Shown one piece after another: positions 11,625 to 23,399 of a stretch of DNA of 64,000 nucleotides (the stretch's first letter is position 1; every line of letters begins with the position of its first letter). The position numbers and the translations under genes are program-made. The notes beneath the pieces were generated by a model, which was not told where the DNA came from, made no database searches, and saw only the letters and a program-made list of their open reading frames with translations. The stretch comes from Berberis thunbergii (taxonomy: Eukaryota > Streptophyta > Magnoliopsida > Ranunculales > Berberidaceae), in the NCBI GenBank assembly GCA_003290165.1, contig QNQO01000601.1:1-64000 (forward strand), read 5' to 3'.

Positions 11625-12208
11625 TTAAAATTCCAGTAAGCTCTTCAGGTTGGGGTTGTTTTTCAAGATGCTTTGATACACAGTGGGAATTTCCTTTTTA
11701 TCGACATTAGTGTTCAAGCCTCTTTGAGTATGTAGAACTACATGCCCCCCGTCATTTGATTGATCTTTCGAATAAAATACTCCACTTGCTTCTTGAGCTA
11801 AAATGAATGGATCCTCTTCCACCTTTCTTTTGTCTTTTAGCTTCGACAAGTTTACCATCTCATGGTTCCAAATTGGGTCCACCTTATATGCATTTTTCTT
11901 ATCTTCCACTTTGACCCAATCACAATAGAAGATAGTTTCTTTGAAATCAATGTAGTCTAGCACCAGTATGTCTCTAACAACTCCATACCATTTGACTAAT
12001 TGGTCCTTTGGCCTCTTATCTTTCTTACTAGCAACAAAATGAGAAATGGCATCCATGGAGACACCACTATCTTGTGTCACCAAACATTCATCCAAAGAAC
12101 TTGTCGCAAATGTGAAACCATTTACACATTATTTTGGATATCGAGTTGCCAAAAATTGTGGACCATTGGCTAACCTCCAAAGTGTGGTATTTGTTTCCCC
12201 AGCCTTCT
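11625..12208 (-). pseudogene. CACTA transposase C-terminal region (DUF4216-like)
   Basis: Minus-strand frame with KWYGVVRDILVLDYIDFKET, FYCDWV and EEDPFILAQEASGVFY matches the DUF4216 domain that ends plant CACTA Tnp2-type proteins. Upstream in the same frame, LWRLANGPQFLATRYPK is the domain's N-terminal approach, but it is followed by a TAA (about 12132) before NGFTFATSSLDE, so a nonsense mutation splits the domain. The segment probably belonged to the same gene as the transposase at 12650-15031, joined by introns; an exon-like piece at 12345-12455 (AWSWLHKV, FIPWLCDEV) lies between them, interrupted by an (AT)n run. Confidence 0.8.
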
Positions 12209-12260
12209 CCAACTACATTGTAAAACAAATCATCTTAGAACTGAAATCGGAAAATAAAAA

Positions 12261-12263
<3 letters not shown>

Positions 12264-12312
<49 letters not shown>
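12264..12312. repeat. (AT)n microsatellite
   Basis: About 24 TA units between the DUF4216 part and the preceding transposase exon; most likely intronic. Confidence 0.95.
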
Positions 12313-12314
<2 letters not shown>

Positions 12315-12649
12315 TAAATACACATTATAATATACCTCATCACACAACCAAGGAATAAAATCCGTAGCTTTCTCAACATTTTTCCTTGACCCTTTTTTTT
12401 TTACTTTGTGTAGCCAACTCCATGCAATATTCATTGTATTTTCTGCACAAGTTACCATATTATCATAATTCTATATTTCTAGTTATCATAATGCTATTGA
12501 TCCTTCCATGTATCTGAAATTTTTAGTATAGTCTTTGTATCGTTTCATTAACCTATCAATCATAAATAAAAGGATAAATTAGTCTATAATATAATAAGAT
12601 AACGTGATGACGTGCACTAAAATTAGAAAATTTATTTACCGCTCAAAGG

Positions 12650-15031
12650 GATACATCCATCGATATCGAACTGGACCACCAAGCATCGCTTCCTCGGTTA
12701 GATGAGCCATGCAATGCACACTTATAACAAAGAATGAAGGCGGAAACTCCTTTTCAAGGACACACATTGCCTCATCACACCTTTGTGTGCCAACTGAAGA
12801 TCTGTTTTGTTGATCACTTTAGCACATAAGATATTAAAGAATAAGCTAATTCTTTGAATAGCAATTCTTAAATTTTTATCCTTCTTGTCACGAAAAACAT
12901 GTCTAAGCAAAACTGTAAGTAAATGTTGCATAATGACATGGTAATCATGTGACTTTAGTCCTCTTAGCTCCAGGGGATTGCCAAAAACGCAATTACTCAA
13001 CTTGGATGAAAATCCACTCGGCAATTTCAACTCTTTTAGTGTATCCATAAATACTTTTTTTTCTTTCTTGGTCAAGGCAAAAGATGCTTTTGGCATTGAA
13101 GTTTTTCCCGTTTCATTGTCATGGCTCAACCAATATCTCTTATGAGTTCCCATGTCTTCCATATCTTTTCGAGCATTCTCACCATCCTTTGTTTTCTTAG
13201 AGACATTCAACAATATGTTCAGTAAGTGTTCAATGACATTCTTTTCAGTATGCATCACATCAATATTATGTCGTAGCTCAACAAACTTCCAGTACGGCAA
13301 ATCAAATAAAATGGACCTTCTAGACCACGGTGGCGCAATGTTATTGGTTGGTTCATCATTGACGTTATCATTATCAATCATATTCTTGCGCTTTTGCCCA
13401 CTAACCCTACCTTGTGTAGAACTACCTTCCAAAATTTCCACTATCCTTCGTTCAACTTCTTCGCCAGATAACCGTTGTGGAGCACGACGATGCTCAACAT
13501 CTTTGTTGAATCCCTTGTCATCTCTAAACTTGTGTTTTGTAGGTAAAAAACGTCGATGGCCTCTATAGCATATCTTCCGACTGTTTGAAAGACGTTCAGA
13601 TTCTACATTATCAACACAAATAGGGCATGCATTATAACCATGAACATTACAACCAGCTAGAGTCCCATAAGCAGGAAAGTCATGGATACCCCAAAACAAC
13701 ATTGCTTTCAACCGGAAATTGCTTTTAGTACACACATCCCAAGTTGAAACACCATCTGCCCACAATTCCTTCAACTCTTCTACTAATGGCTCCAGGTAAA
13801 CATCAATATTCTTTCCGGGTGCTTTTGGCCCTGATATTAACAAGGTTAACAAACAAAACTCCTTTTTCATGCATAAAGAAGGTGGAAGATTCAAATGTGC
13901 TATTATTACTGGCCAACAACTATAAGCATTACTTAGATTTCCACGTGGGTTGAAACCATCAGTCGATATTGCAAGTCTCAAATTCCTACTATCAGAGGCA
14001 AACTCTGGCCATTTCATATTTGTTAAAGTCCATTGTGCTGAATCACATGGATGTCTCATCAAATTCCCATCTGAACAAGCATCCTTGTGCCAAGTCATTG
14101 CTTCACCAATCCACGGTATGCTAAAAAATCTTTTCAACCTTGGAATTAATGGAAAATACTTTACAACCTTTTTAACTTCTTTCCTGTATACCTTGCCGGA
14201 GTCGTTCTCATCGACATCCACACAAACCTTATACCTACGCTCCCCACATTTTGGACAACCAACCAGACCCTCATATTCTTTCCAATAGAGTATGCATCCA
14301 TTGGCACATGCATGTATTGTCTTACATTCCATCCCCATATCTTTAATTGTGGTTTTCATGTTTGGGTAGCTATCTGGCAAATTACAATCATCCGGCAATA
14401 AGGTTTTTAGCCATTTTAACAACATCGTCACACTATTACCACTCCAACTAAAACGAGTCTTGAAATTCTGCAATTCAATAATGGTGGACAACATGGTCTT
14501 ATCCTTAGGACACCCTTTGTACAAAGGCACAGTCGCTTTTTCCTTATACTTTTGATACTTCTTGTTCATAACTGTCTCAGGTTCACGAGAAAGTTCCGGA
14601 CCACCTTCTGGATTACCGCCAAAACATTCTTCGACGGTGTCATTCAAGTCATTTATCCCATCATCAGCCTCCACAGTTTGCATGTTGAGGAATACATCAT
14701 CAACTAGCTCGCTCATTCTAGGATATTCACATACATCATCAAGTTCAGCCACTTCTGTCATAGGTACACCAATCACATGCTTGTTTATATTCTCTCCATG
14801 ATGTATCCACGTGACATAATTGGTATCAATGCCATGGCTTAACAAATGAACACCTATGTCGTCAACACTAATGTTTCCCCTCGAGTTCCGACATCGAACA
14901 CATGGGCAAGGAAAAAGACTCTCTCCATTTGCATTATCCTCAACAAACTGTTGGAATTGTCTAACGCCATTTATATACATTGCACTTCCCCGTTTGTTCA
15001 TCCATGACTTGTCTAAAGGAATTGTTGACAT
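12650..15031 (-). pseudogene. CACTA transposase, Tnp2 (TNPD) family
   Basis: The start is taken at ATG 15031-15029 (MSTIPLDKSWM) because a good intron acceptor (gtgtgtag) lies just before it. The N-terminus is the transposase-associated domain (FPCPCVRCRN, HLLSHGI). The central block is the Tnp2 transposase domain: CPKCGERRY zinc-ribbon, DGFNPRG, WGIHDFPAYGTLAGCNVHG, CPIC, DLPYWKFVELRHNIDVMHTE and KNVIEHLLN, which carry the acidic residues thought to form the catalytic core. The DUF4218-like end (LKSHDYHVIMQHLL) follows. Near 12790-12800 the frame shifts: the next conserved piece (EKEFPPSFF, RYRWMYPFER) is read one frame over and runs to a GTAAAT donor near 12640. The enzyme would cut and paste the element; with this frameshift and the later stop it is probably inactive. 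Confidence 0.9.
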
Positions 15032-15079
15032 TTCTACACACAAAAAAATTAAAAGATTAACCTTAATCATTGATCAAAG

Positions 15080-18000
15080 GAATCTAAATTGCTTGAAAAT
15101 CATTGACCAATCTAATGAACTTCAATTCATCCAGTTGTGTTGTCGTATTTGTTATGGTACCCTATACAATGTTTCATTGACCTTCTTTCTACATTCCCCC
15201 TCCAATTCATTGACCTTCTTTCTACATTCCATCCCCATATCTTTAATGAAGAACAGTGTTTTCTTTTCTATAAATGATTTGATGAATAAGTAAAGAGTTG
15301 ATATGAGGATCAGAAGAGCTAGTACAATATAATCAACTTTGTTATCTAAGTAGCTTTAGATCATACTTAATATCATTACTTTATAATATAGCAATAAAAG
15401 AAGAAAAGAATGCAATGTAAAGAAATGTCACGAGCAATGATATTGTCCCCAACCTAGACACTTGTGGCTCTCATGTGTGGGATTTGTACTAAGTGGACTC
15501 TACCGCCCCCAAATCTCTTCACTGTTGAGAGAAATGTCTAATCCTTATTAACAACACAAGATGTGACTTGTTAACCCATGTGGGACAAATTCGCATGCTC
15601 AAATTGAGCCACATATGCAATAGAGGTGAGGTTCAGGTTGGCGAAATATGGCATGACAAGAATCTGACATGAAACAAATCTAACACGGCGCAACCCACCC
15701 ATTTATAAGCAATGTCCAGCCAAATTGTAAGAAATGGTAAAGCACTCCAATAAATAGCCTTGCACTTACAAAATCGACTAAAATATTTCAACATTACGAA
15801 GGTTTAAAAGGTAATTTTTATCTTCTCAAGAGATATCTTCAAATGTGGCATACACCATACAATGGTTATATTGTCATTGTGATATCATGCAAGAAGAAAT
15901 GGAAGTTAAATAATAGACTGAAATGCTAATGTAAACTAAACTATTGTATGTTTATTTTGTAGGTTTAATAAATTTTTATTAGAAGCTAGAGGCAATCTAA
16001 TGATGATACAATTAAACTGTAAGAAACCACAAAATCCAAAGAGTTGAGTACTCACGAGCAAGAACTTCTGTTTCTTTATCAAGCTTCCTCGTGTTCAAAG
16101 TATTGCCACTGCAGGCAGCCTTGTTTGTTCCTGCTGTAGCTGGAAGATAGACAATAAAACAACATTATCATTAGCATCAACAAAATAGAATTTGTGGACC
16201 AACATACATATAAACATTTTGAACCCTCCAGAACAAATAGAAACATACATATAAATAGAATTTGTGGACCAACATACATAGAAACATTTTGTGGACCAAC
16301 ATACATATAAACATTTTGTGGACCAACATACATATAAATAGAATTTGCCACTGCAGGCAGCCTTGTATGTTTATTTTGTATTGTTACTTTTGGTGGATGA
16401 TATTACTAGTCATGTATTTGAACCCTCCAGAACAAATTATGCGATCAAGCAATCAAGCACTACAACACAATCAAGCACTACAACACAATCCATATTCAGT
16501 AAACAAATCATAATTTTTTTCCTTCTTTTTCGATTATCCGGTTCAATTCCATCACAATAAATTCGAGCCTTTATTTTCATGTTTTTCCGGAGGTATGGAG
16601 AAAGTTGAAATCAGTACTTGTCACAGGAAAGGAGTTCCAATCAAGTTCCCCATAAGCAAAGATAACAACCCCTTAACAACCCCATGAGTTCATGACATAC
16701 AACTAATACTAAAGAGGGTGATTGATGCTTTGCTCCATATTTCCTCCGCTCCTCTCATGCACTCTTACTTACCCTCTCTATCTCCAATCAACCACTCATT
16801 GAATGCCATATGTCACCCCACATCCATACTTGAAATTTAATCACCACCAAGCTTCTCCTTGAGCCTCTTGTCCATCACAAATATCAAATCATCAACAAGT
16901 TTTTGTTTCTTGTCCAAAATACAGAAAATATTAAAATAAATAAAAATATATTGTTATTATTAAATTCAATTCAAAAAATAGGACAACTTAGCTCCAACCA
17001 TGGCCTTACTCTTCTCACCTTAAAATCCACTCCATTTTTTTGTGAAAAACAAGGAGTGATAACAAAACCCCATAATTTTTACAAAACAAACACACATCAG
17101 ATATATTCTATCTTCAAAAACATATCTTTTTCTTCTTCTCTTACTTCTATCAAAACTAGTTTCATTTTCTTTACATTCTTCAGTTTTCCTTTGGAACCAA
17201 AGGAAAGTAAGAAGCATAACCTATTGCATGGTTCTTGAAAGCAGCTAGAGAAATTCTTGAAGAAAATTTAAAAAAAAAAAAAATTTGGCAATTTGCACTG
17301 TCTATACATCCCACTCTTTCAATTCAATCTCCACACCAACAAAGCCCAACTTGGGTTTCCACCAAAAACACTATGTGTTCTACACAACCAGCAAGAGAAG
17401 CATCAGAAGATACTCAACTAGAAGATACTCAACTGACATTTCAAAAAAAAAAAAAAATTTAGTTTCACTTTTGAAGGGTTCAGGGTTTTTTTTTTTTTTT
17501 TTTTGAGAAAAATTAAGGGTTCAGGCTTTAAGTCCCCCCTTACCCCATTATTGGTTTTCAAAGTAATGAGGGTGTAGTGTAAGATAATCCAATTCTTTAT
17601 TAAGTAATTTTGAAACTTTTTACATGGCCTATGTATGATATAATGACACAAGTTGGATTAATGTAAAAGACTATTTTACAAGGGATCGTACAACTTCTTT
17701 GATCAAGCTGTGAGATTTAAACGATCCAATGACCGTGATATATATGGTCTATTTAGTCCCTAAAAACCCAAATGTCTGGATACTATGTCACATGCTCGCG
17801 TCAAATATAGCATAGCTCCAATCCATCCTTTCTAGAAACTTACGTAACCAAAGTTAATTGATAGATAAGTTTGAGATTAATAGTTTAGCTTTAGGATAGA
17901 TTAGGGACAATGAAAATTCGAACATTAGGTATTTAATTTGAAACATGATCAGTTTGGTAAATTGAAGTTAAAAAGTAGTTAATGTTTGAATTTTTGGAGT

Positions 18001-18700
18001 ATAATTTGTTTTCTCTAGAGAGACATTGAGGTGCACAGTCAACTTCATCTAGACACTTGCTTTGATGAAAATTTCAAAAAAAAAATACGTTTATGGATAA
18101 TAATGGATACCAGCAAAATCAAATTCCTTGTACCTAAACATGACATCATTTCTAGGAAAAACCTAATAGTTCAGTTCCTAATCCATTCAACTTGGTACTC
18201 TGACAAACAAAAGTCAGCTTGATGGCTTTGTTTTGTACCTTTAAACATAGCAATAAGTAAAACTCATGCATCAACTCAAAACCGGGTCAGATAGATGCAA
18301 TTGTTGAAATTTGGAACTTATTAGTGTAAAGAAATGTTGTCTAATTACAACCAGCAAGAGAAGCATCAGAAGATACTCAACTTCTACATATTCTACATAC
18401 TTGGGATAAGGCTCATATTCATGTTTTATTTCTTTCTTCAACTTCAACCATTTAAATCAACCAATTAAATATTTCTCCATATGGACATAGGATTACTTAT
18501 CTATTCCAATAAAATAAAATAAAATTCAAGGATAATACATGTATCAAATTAAAAATTAAATACAAAAATATGAAACGACCAACATCAAGAAAAAAGTCAA
18601 ATCTAACAAAACTTGGAATACTGAAAGTTTGTTTTAAACTTCATCTTCCCCAATCCAATTGTATGCCTAGTTATTTTTTCCCAAAATGAAAACATCTTCT
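15080..18700. other. CACTA interior right of transposase, no clear gene
   Basis: AT-rich sequence, probably promoter and 5' intron of the minus-strand transposase at its left edge. Duplications are frequent: a 23-bp block (ccctccagaacaaat) occurs near 16225 and 16427, a ccactgcaggcagcc block near 16108 and 16350, and a 40-bp block starting caaccagcaagagaagcatc near 17391 and 18350. A minus-strand frame ending near 16850 reads LVDDLIFVMDKRLKEKLGGD and then stops; it looks like a protein C-terminus but I cannot place it. Confidence 0.35.
16190..16348. repeat. About 27-bp tandem repeat
   Basis: Four to five imperfect copies of ttgtggaccaacatacat plus ataaacatt. Confidence 0.85.
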
Positions 18701-18839
18701 GCAATCAACAGTCAACAATGCTCAAAGACTTGCAATTTGTTCGGAATTTTTTAGACATAAATAAAAAAAACTCTACGAACCCTAATTTCATAAAAAAATA
18801 CAAGAGAGAGAGAGAGTACCTGTACGAGAGAGGGCCTGA

Positions 18840-19085
18840 TTGATTTTGAAGACGCCGAGTGGAGGGAAGACCAGGGGAGGAGGGAAGTCGAGGGAGGAGC
18901 AGGGAAGTCGAGGGAGGAGCAGGGAAGGAGGGGAGGAGGGAAGTCGAGGGAGGAGCAGGGAAGGAGGGGAGGAAGGAAGTCGAGGGAGGGAGGAAGTCGA
19001 GTCGAGGGAGGGAGCAGCGAAGGAGACGAGTCGAGTGGAGGGGAGGAGGGAAGCTTCGATGGAAGTCGAGTCGAGGGAATGTCGA
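18840..19085. repeat. Purine-rich minisatellite
   Basis: Units of gggaggagcagggaagtcga repeat with variation for about 240 bp on the + strand. Long frames on both strands here are by-products. Confidence 0.85.
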
Positions 19086-19126
19086 GCGCCAAAATACCCC
19101 GCCCAAATTTTTTTTCAGCTTTTCAT

Positions 19127-19625
19127 GTAGCCACGGTTCTGAGCCGTGGCTAAACCTAGCCACGGTTTAAAACCGTTGCTAAATTTTATTTTGCAACGGT
19201 TTTGAGCCGTGGCTAGCCAAAGCCACGGTTTTGAGCCGTTGCAAGCCATAGCCACGGTTTAGAACCGTTGCTAAAGTATTTTATTGCAACGGTTTTGAAC
19301 CGTTGTTAGCCATAGCCACGGTTTAAAACCGTTGCTAAATTTTTTTGTTGCAACGGTTTTGAGCCGTTGCTAGATGTAGCCACGGTTTATAACCGTTGCT
19401 AAAGTATTTTGTTGCAACGGTTTAAAACCGTTGCTACTAATTCTTACGGTCTGGAGCCGTTGCTACCATTAGCCACGGTTTTTAGCCGTGCCAAATATAC
19501 CAACGGTTTTAAGCCGTGGCCAGGTCTTTTTTACCCATGGTTTTAAGCCGTTGGTAAATATAGATACGGTTTTTGGCCGTGGCAAATAGACCAACGGTTT
19601 AGAACCGTGGCAAGCTTGGCGTGGC
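19127..19625. repeat. CACTA right subterminal palindromic motif array
   Basis: More than fifteen copies of the same gccacggtttaaaaccgttg type palindromes as at 4240-4975, confirming that both ends belong to one element. Confidence 0.92.
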
Positions 19626-19651
19626 TAAATGGGGTTTTTGGTGTAGTGTGT

Positions 19652-19877
19652 TGAAGTGGAATCGAGCGAGGCTTTTGAGAAGCAATTCGTGCATTTCTTT
19701 TTTCACTTCCCGCGAGGCTTTTGAGAAGCAATTCGCGCTTCTGTTTTTCACTTCCCGCGCGGCTTTTGGTCTATAGCGGTTCCAATTTTAATTGGCTTTG
19801 ATGAATTCGGTCACTTATAGCGGTTTTCACAAAAACGCTATAAACTGATGCTATCAATTAACACTTTTCTTGTAGTG
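19652..19877. mobile_element. Right end of a second, outer CACTA element
   Basis: Ends in acttttcttgtagtg, the reverse complement of CACTACAAGAAAAGT, with subterminal tatagcgg / ccgctata-like motifs (19775-19845) and is followed by TGT. This TIR type differs from the 15.4-kb element but resembles the element at 50665. The 15.4-kb CACTA is inserted directly beside it, so the outer element continues left of 4211; its left end was not found in the window. Confidence 0.75.
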
Positions 19878-20224
19878 TGTGATATGGAAGTCACTTTTGA
19901 GCATGTTTCTGTTACATTCTTAATACTTTTATATAATCAAAAAATTAAATGATTTACAAATCTCAAGTGATGTTTAGGTTATGTTTGACCAACGAAAAAT
20001 CTACTGCATATGTAAATGGTTTCTAAAAAAATATATATATTTACATAATTGGTGTTCATTAGCAGATGATCCATTCAAAAACTTATTTATGGTATACTTG
20101 AGATAGTTGGGGGTGTTAGGTGTGGTAGATATGGTTATGGTCGGGTGGCGGGAGGGAATTATTTTCAGTAGACTCTATTATCACCAAGCAATCATTGTGA
20201 ATCTTTTCCAAGGTTTAATAAATT

Positions 20225-20523
20225 TTATGGCGATTTTGATCTGCCTCACCAGTATTAATACCCAATTAGAGATGCATCCAGCTCATTTAACCAAAAATTA
20301 GTCTAGCCTCCCTAGATTGACAAATTTCACTAGCCAACGACAGGTCATTTTTACATTAGAAAAATACCCTTTTCAATGTAATTGCAACTAAAATCTTGAT
20401 TCTAGCGAGGAGAGTATTTGGTCATACAAAACATGACCTAATCTGGGAGGCAAGTCTAATTCCTAGTCAAATGTGGAGACATCTCTAATTAGGTTGGTGA
20501 GGCAAACCAAAATTGTCCTAAAT
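20225..20523. mobile_element. MITE-like element with long inverted arms
   Basis: The left arm (gatctgcctcacc ... aattagagatg ... ttagtctagcctccctagatt) and right arm (aatctgggaggcaagtctaa ... catctctaatt ... ggtgaggcaaacc) are inverted copies of about 110-130 bp around a 70-bp centre. No protein. The boundary and target duplication could not be fixed by eye. Confidence 0.7.
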
Positions 20524-20701
20524 TTGGAGAAACTCCTCTACTGCAATTTTCTCTACACCATTTATAGTAATTATTTGTATAGACAATGATTAATTTATTT
20601 CCGCGACTCTTACTAGCCAGTTACCAACACCTTTTTTCTTTAGCTTTATATCTCACAATCTTTTTTTTTTTTTTTTTTTTTTGGATTGAAGGGTTGAACA
20701 A

Positions 20702-21063
20702 ATGTGTCAGAGCACTGTGGAGCAACGAGAGCGTGAAAGGGCAATGAGACAGGTTTGTATTTATATTGTATGTTAATATGATTAATCAGTTTGCATAGAG
20801 CACAATTACTTCCCCCCACTCGAACCACGGAAATAATAACTAATGAATAAATAAGGTAATGATGAAATTAATAAAAGAAACAATGTTATGTAAGAAGACA
20901 TTATTATAACAAGATTTGTATACAAACAATGTGCATACTACTGGGTTTTCTTTAAGCCTAGCCTTGTTTGCTTAATTTTTCTTTTCCAGGCCCGAATTCA
21001 TCAGCGAGAACGTGAGGTTCAAAGGCTCAGGCGTGAGAACCAAGCTTTGAGGGTGTATTTAAA
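20702..21063 (+). CDS. Possible two-exon fragment, charged coiled-coil protein
   Basis: Exon one 20702-20752 (ATG...CAG, donor gtttgt) encodes STVEQRERERAMRQ at its end. Exon two 20990-21063 (acceptor ttccag, donor gtaata) continues in frame with REREVQRLRRENQALRVYL. The join gives a highly charged Arg/Glu-rich helix with a leucine/aliphatic heptad pattern, like the coiled-coil tail of small plant proteins. I see no further exon after 21063; the next sequence looks like repeat DNA beginning near 21100, so the gene is probably cut. A chance arrangement of two good splice sites is possible. Confidence 0.35.
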
Positions 21064-21069
21064 GGTAAT

Positions 21070-22440
21070 ATCATTTGTTCACTTGGAAAATGAAATCTAT
21101 GGTTGTCATGCCCCAACTCTAATGAACCACACACATCGACACTAGAACGGCCCCAAAATGTCAGAGCGTGACACAACATTGCCACACAATTCTCAGAATA
21201 ACATTTAAAAAAAAAGTTTAACCATCGTGTGTGTGTGTGTATATACATATATAGAGAGAGAGAGAGTGAGAGACAAGAACATAAAATATCCAAGAATCAC
21301 ATTGTAACAATATGAAATTGTCATGGAATTAAATTGTCATTGTAACAATATTCTACAGTCCAATAAAATTACACCTACATATAAACAAAGCGAACTGGGT
21401 GAGCTACGTTAGCATGACCTGACCAAATACAATCCGCAAGCAGTAGATACAATGGTATGCAAGAAATAATAAATCAAATAGATAAACTTAAAGGCGCCTA
21501 ATAGACTACCCTAGATAACCCAAACATGCCTTCTAAGTTCTCAAACATCATGTTTTAAGGATTATATATTTTTAATATCATATGGCGAATCTATATCATT
21601 ATACAAGTTATGGTATCTAAAAACCTATAACGTAGCTAATGACACATGTAGAAGCACTAGTGTATTACCCATGCCGTTGGTACGATAGTAAATGAATCGT
21701 AAAGTAGCTTAAAGTTTAAACAATTGGGAAGAAAAATATTTTCAAACTTGTGCCAACACGTGGGCACCAATACTTTTTGTACTTCAACGATTGAATCAAA
21801 TTCATGTGATCACTAGTTGCACTCATCAAAACTCCACCTGATGTTGTTTTGATCACTCTGTTGGTAGTGCTAAGAGTTCTCTTGGATGTTGTAGTAATTT
21901 TTATACCAATCTTTTAACTTTCTTTGTCTTAATTAAACTTAGTTTAGAGTAATCAAATTTCCTCCAAGAATTTTACAAAGCGTCGTCGGCCATAGTATTT
22001 CGTTTTTTTTTTTCCTCTTCTTTAAAAATATTGTACAAATCCATTAAAGCACATTCAAACTAAATCAAATGTCATCAACTACCTATGAAGAACACAGAGA
22101 AACATTTTTCAAGCCACTATTAATCGCAAACAACTAAGCTACAACATAATGGGACCACCCTACTCCCCCTTCTCGCATACTCTGTAAATCCAAATCCAAA
22201 CCCAAACAATGCTCTAAAGAACGAAATCAAAATCCACAGATATCACTAAATAAGGAAGGAGATCAGTGCGAGAGAGTGAACCAAGATCGCTGCAACCATG
22301 ATAAGGATGGAGTTCCAGAAACGATCAATTTTGTTTGGGAAGAGATTAGTGCAAGATCAAGTTGTCATCATTTTCGTTTGGCAAGTTGAGAAGGTATTTG
22401 ACGATGAAACGAATCAATTGATTTCGTCATACTGATGAGC
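21070..22440. other. Intergenic, repeat-like, no gene seen
   Basis: Contains a (gt)n/(at)n/(ga)n microsatellite at 21225-21270. The stretch at 21100-21180 (catgccccaactc...) has the look of a degenerate LTR edge, but no partner was found. Confidence 0.35.
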
Positions 22441-22466
22441 AGAAGGGGTTACTTATGTGTGTTGTG

Positions 22467-23346
22467 GGTTTACTACAAGATAATCATTGTGTTTGGTTTG
22501 CATGAACAACATGGGTGATTTGGACGAGATAAAGATTGTTGAAACCCTAGACCTTGAGAGACGCCATATTAGTCATGAAGAAGGCACCATAGTTTTCAAA
22601 AAACTTGATGAAGAACTCCAAGAATGGCGATTTACAAGAAACATGGAGATGTTCTTGGACCAACGTTGTTAAATCCATACAATAAATGTTTTCTTTGAAA
22701 ATCATTCCGATCCACATTGCTCTTATCCCAAAGCAACAAATCTAGTTTTACATTCTCAATTTAGGCCAATAAGTCTTTGCAATGTTATTTATAATTTTTT
22801 TTTCTGAAACTTTTGGCAAATCGTCTCAAAATTCGACTTCATCGTATTATTTCACCTTTTCAATGAGCCTTTATACCTGGTAGAGCAAGAAGTGATAATA
22901 CTGGTACAACCCATGAAAATTTCCATCAATTTAAAAACCTTACAAAAAAAAGGAAAAGCTTGGGTCCCTCTCAAACTGGATATGAGTGAGACATACGATA
23001 GAGTTAAATGAAATTTCCTGTTACTATTTTGCAAATGTTGGGGATTTGTGAAGGTTGGATCCAATTGGTAAAACAATGTATCCCCCCTCTCGTCTATCAA
23101 GTTCTTATCAATGATCACCTCATGTTAGATTCACACCATCTAGAGGATTGTGACAAGAAGACCACCTCTCACTCTTTCTATTTATTTTAGTCTCAGAAGC
23201 TCTCTCTAGGTTATTTTTAAACGCTGAAAATGACAAACTCTTGTATGGATTTAAACCCCATAGAGGTAGTCCACCTATCTCTCATATCAAGTTTGCGGAT
23301 GCTTTAATTATTTTTGTAAAGCATCATGGGAACAATGTCATTTGAT
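22467..23346 (+). mobile_element. LINE (non-LTR) fragment, copy 1
   Basis: Nearly identical to 29250-30125. It carries degenerate reverse transcriptase pieces in shifting frames, ending with GFKPHRGSPPISHIKFAD, the region around the catalytic aspartates, here with the second Asp altered. It stops abruptly at 23346, where copy 2 continues, and abuts the 189-bp tandem repeats. Many stops: dead. Confidence 0.8.
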
Positions 23347-23399
23347 CTAGGTGAAAAAATTTGCTGAAAATTTCATCTTCACCCAAAACATGGAATTTT

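Larger units (their letters stand above)
4214..19648 (-). mobile_element. Full-length CACTA (En/Spm) transposon, 15.4 kb
   Basis: The left end starts CACTACACCAAAAACCCC and the right end is its reverse complement, so the terminal inverted repeats are about 28 bp. The element is flanked by the 3-bp target duplication TGT (4211-4213 and 19649-19651), as expected for CACTA elements. Both subterminal regions are packed with short palindromic motifs built on AACGGTT..AACCGTT. A Tnp2-like transposase and a DUF4216 segment lie inside on the minus strand, so the strand given is that of the transposase. Host-derived exons (PHD finger, Sec14-like) occur in the interior. The transposase is broken, so this copy is probably not autonomous, although both ends are intact and could be moved in trans. 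Confidence 0.93.

Noticed and set aside
13152..14801. Plus-strand frames opposite the transposase
   Set aside because: Shadows of the minus-strand transposase coding sequence.
18705..19170. Frames of 96 to 152 codons on both strands
   Set aside because: Explained by the purine-rich minisatellite beside the CACTA subterminal array.
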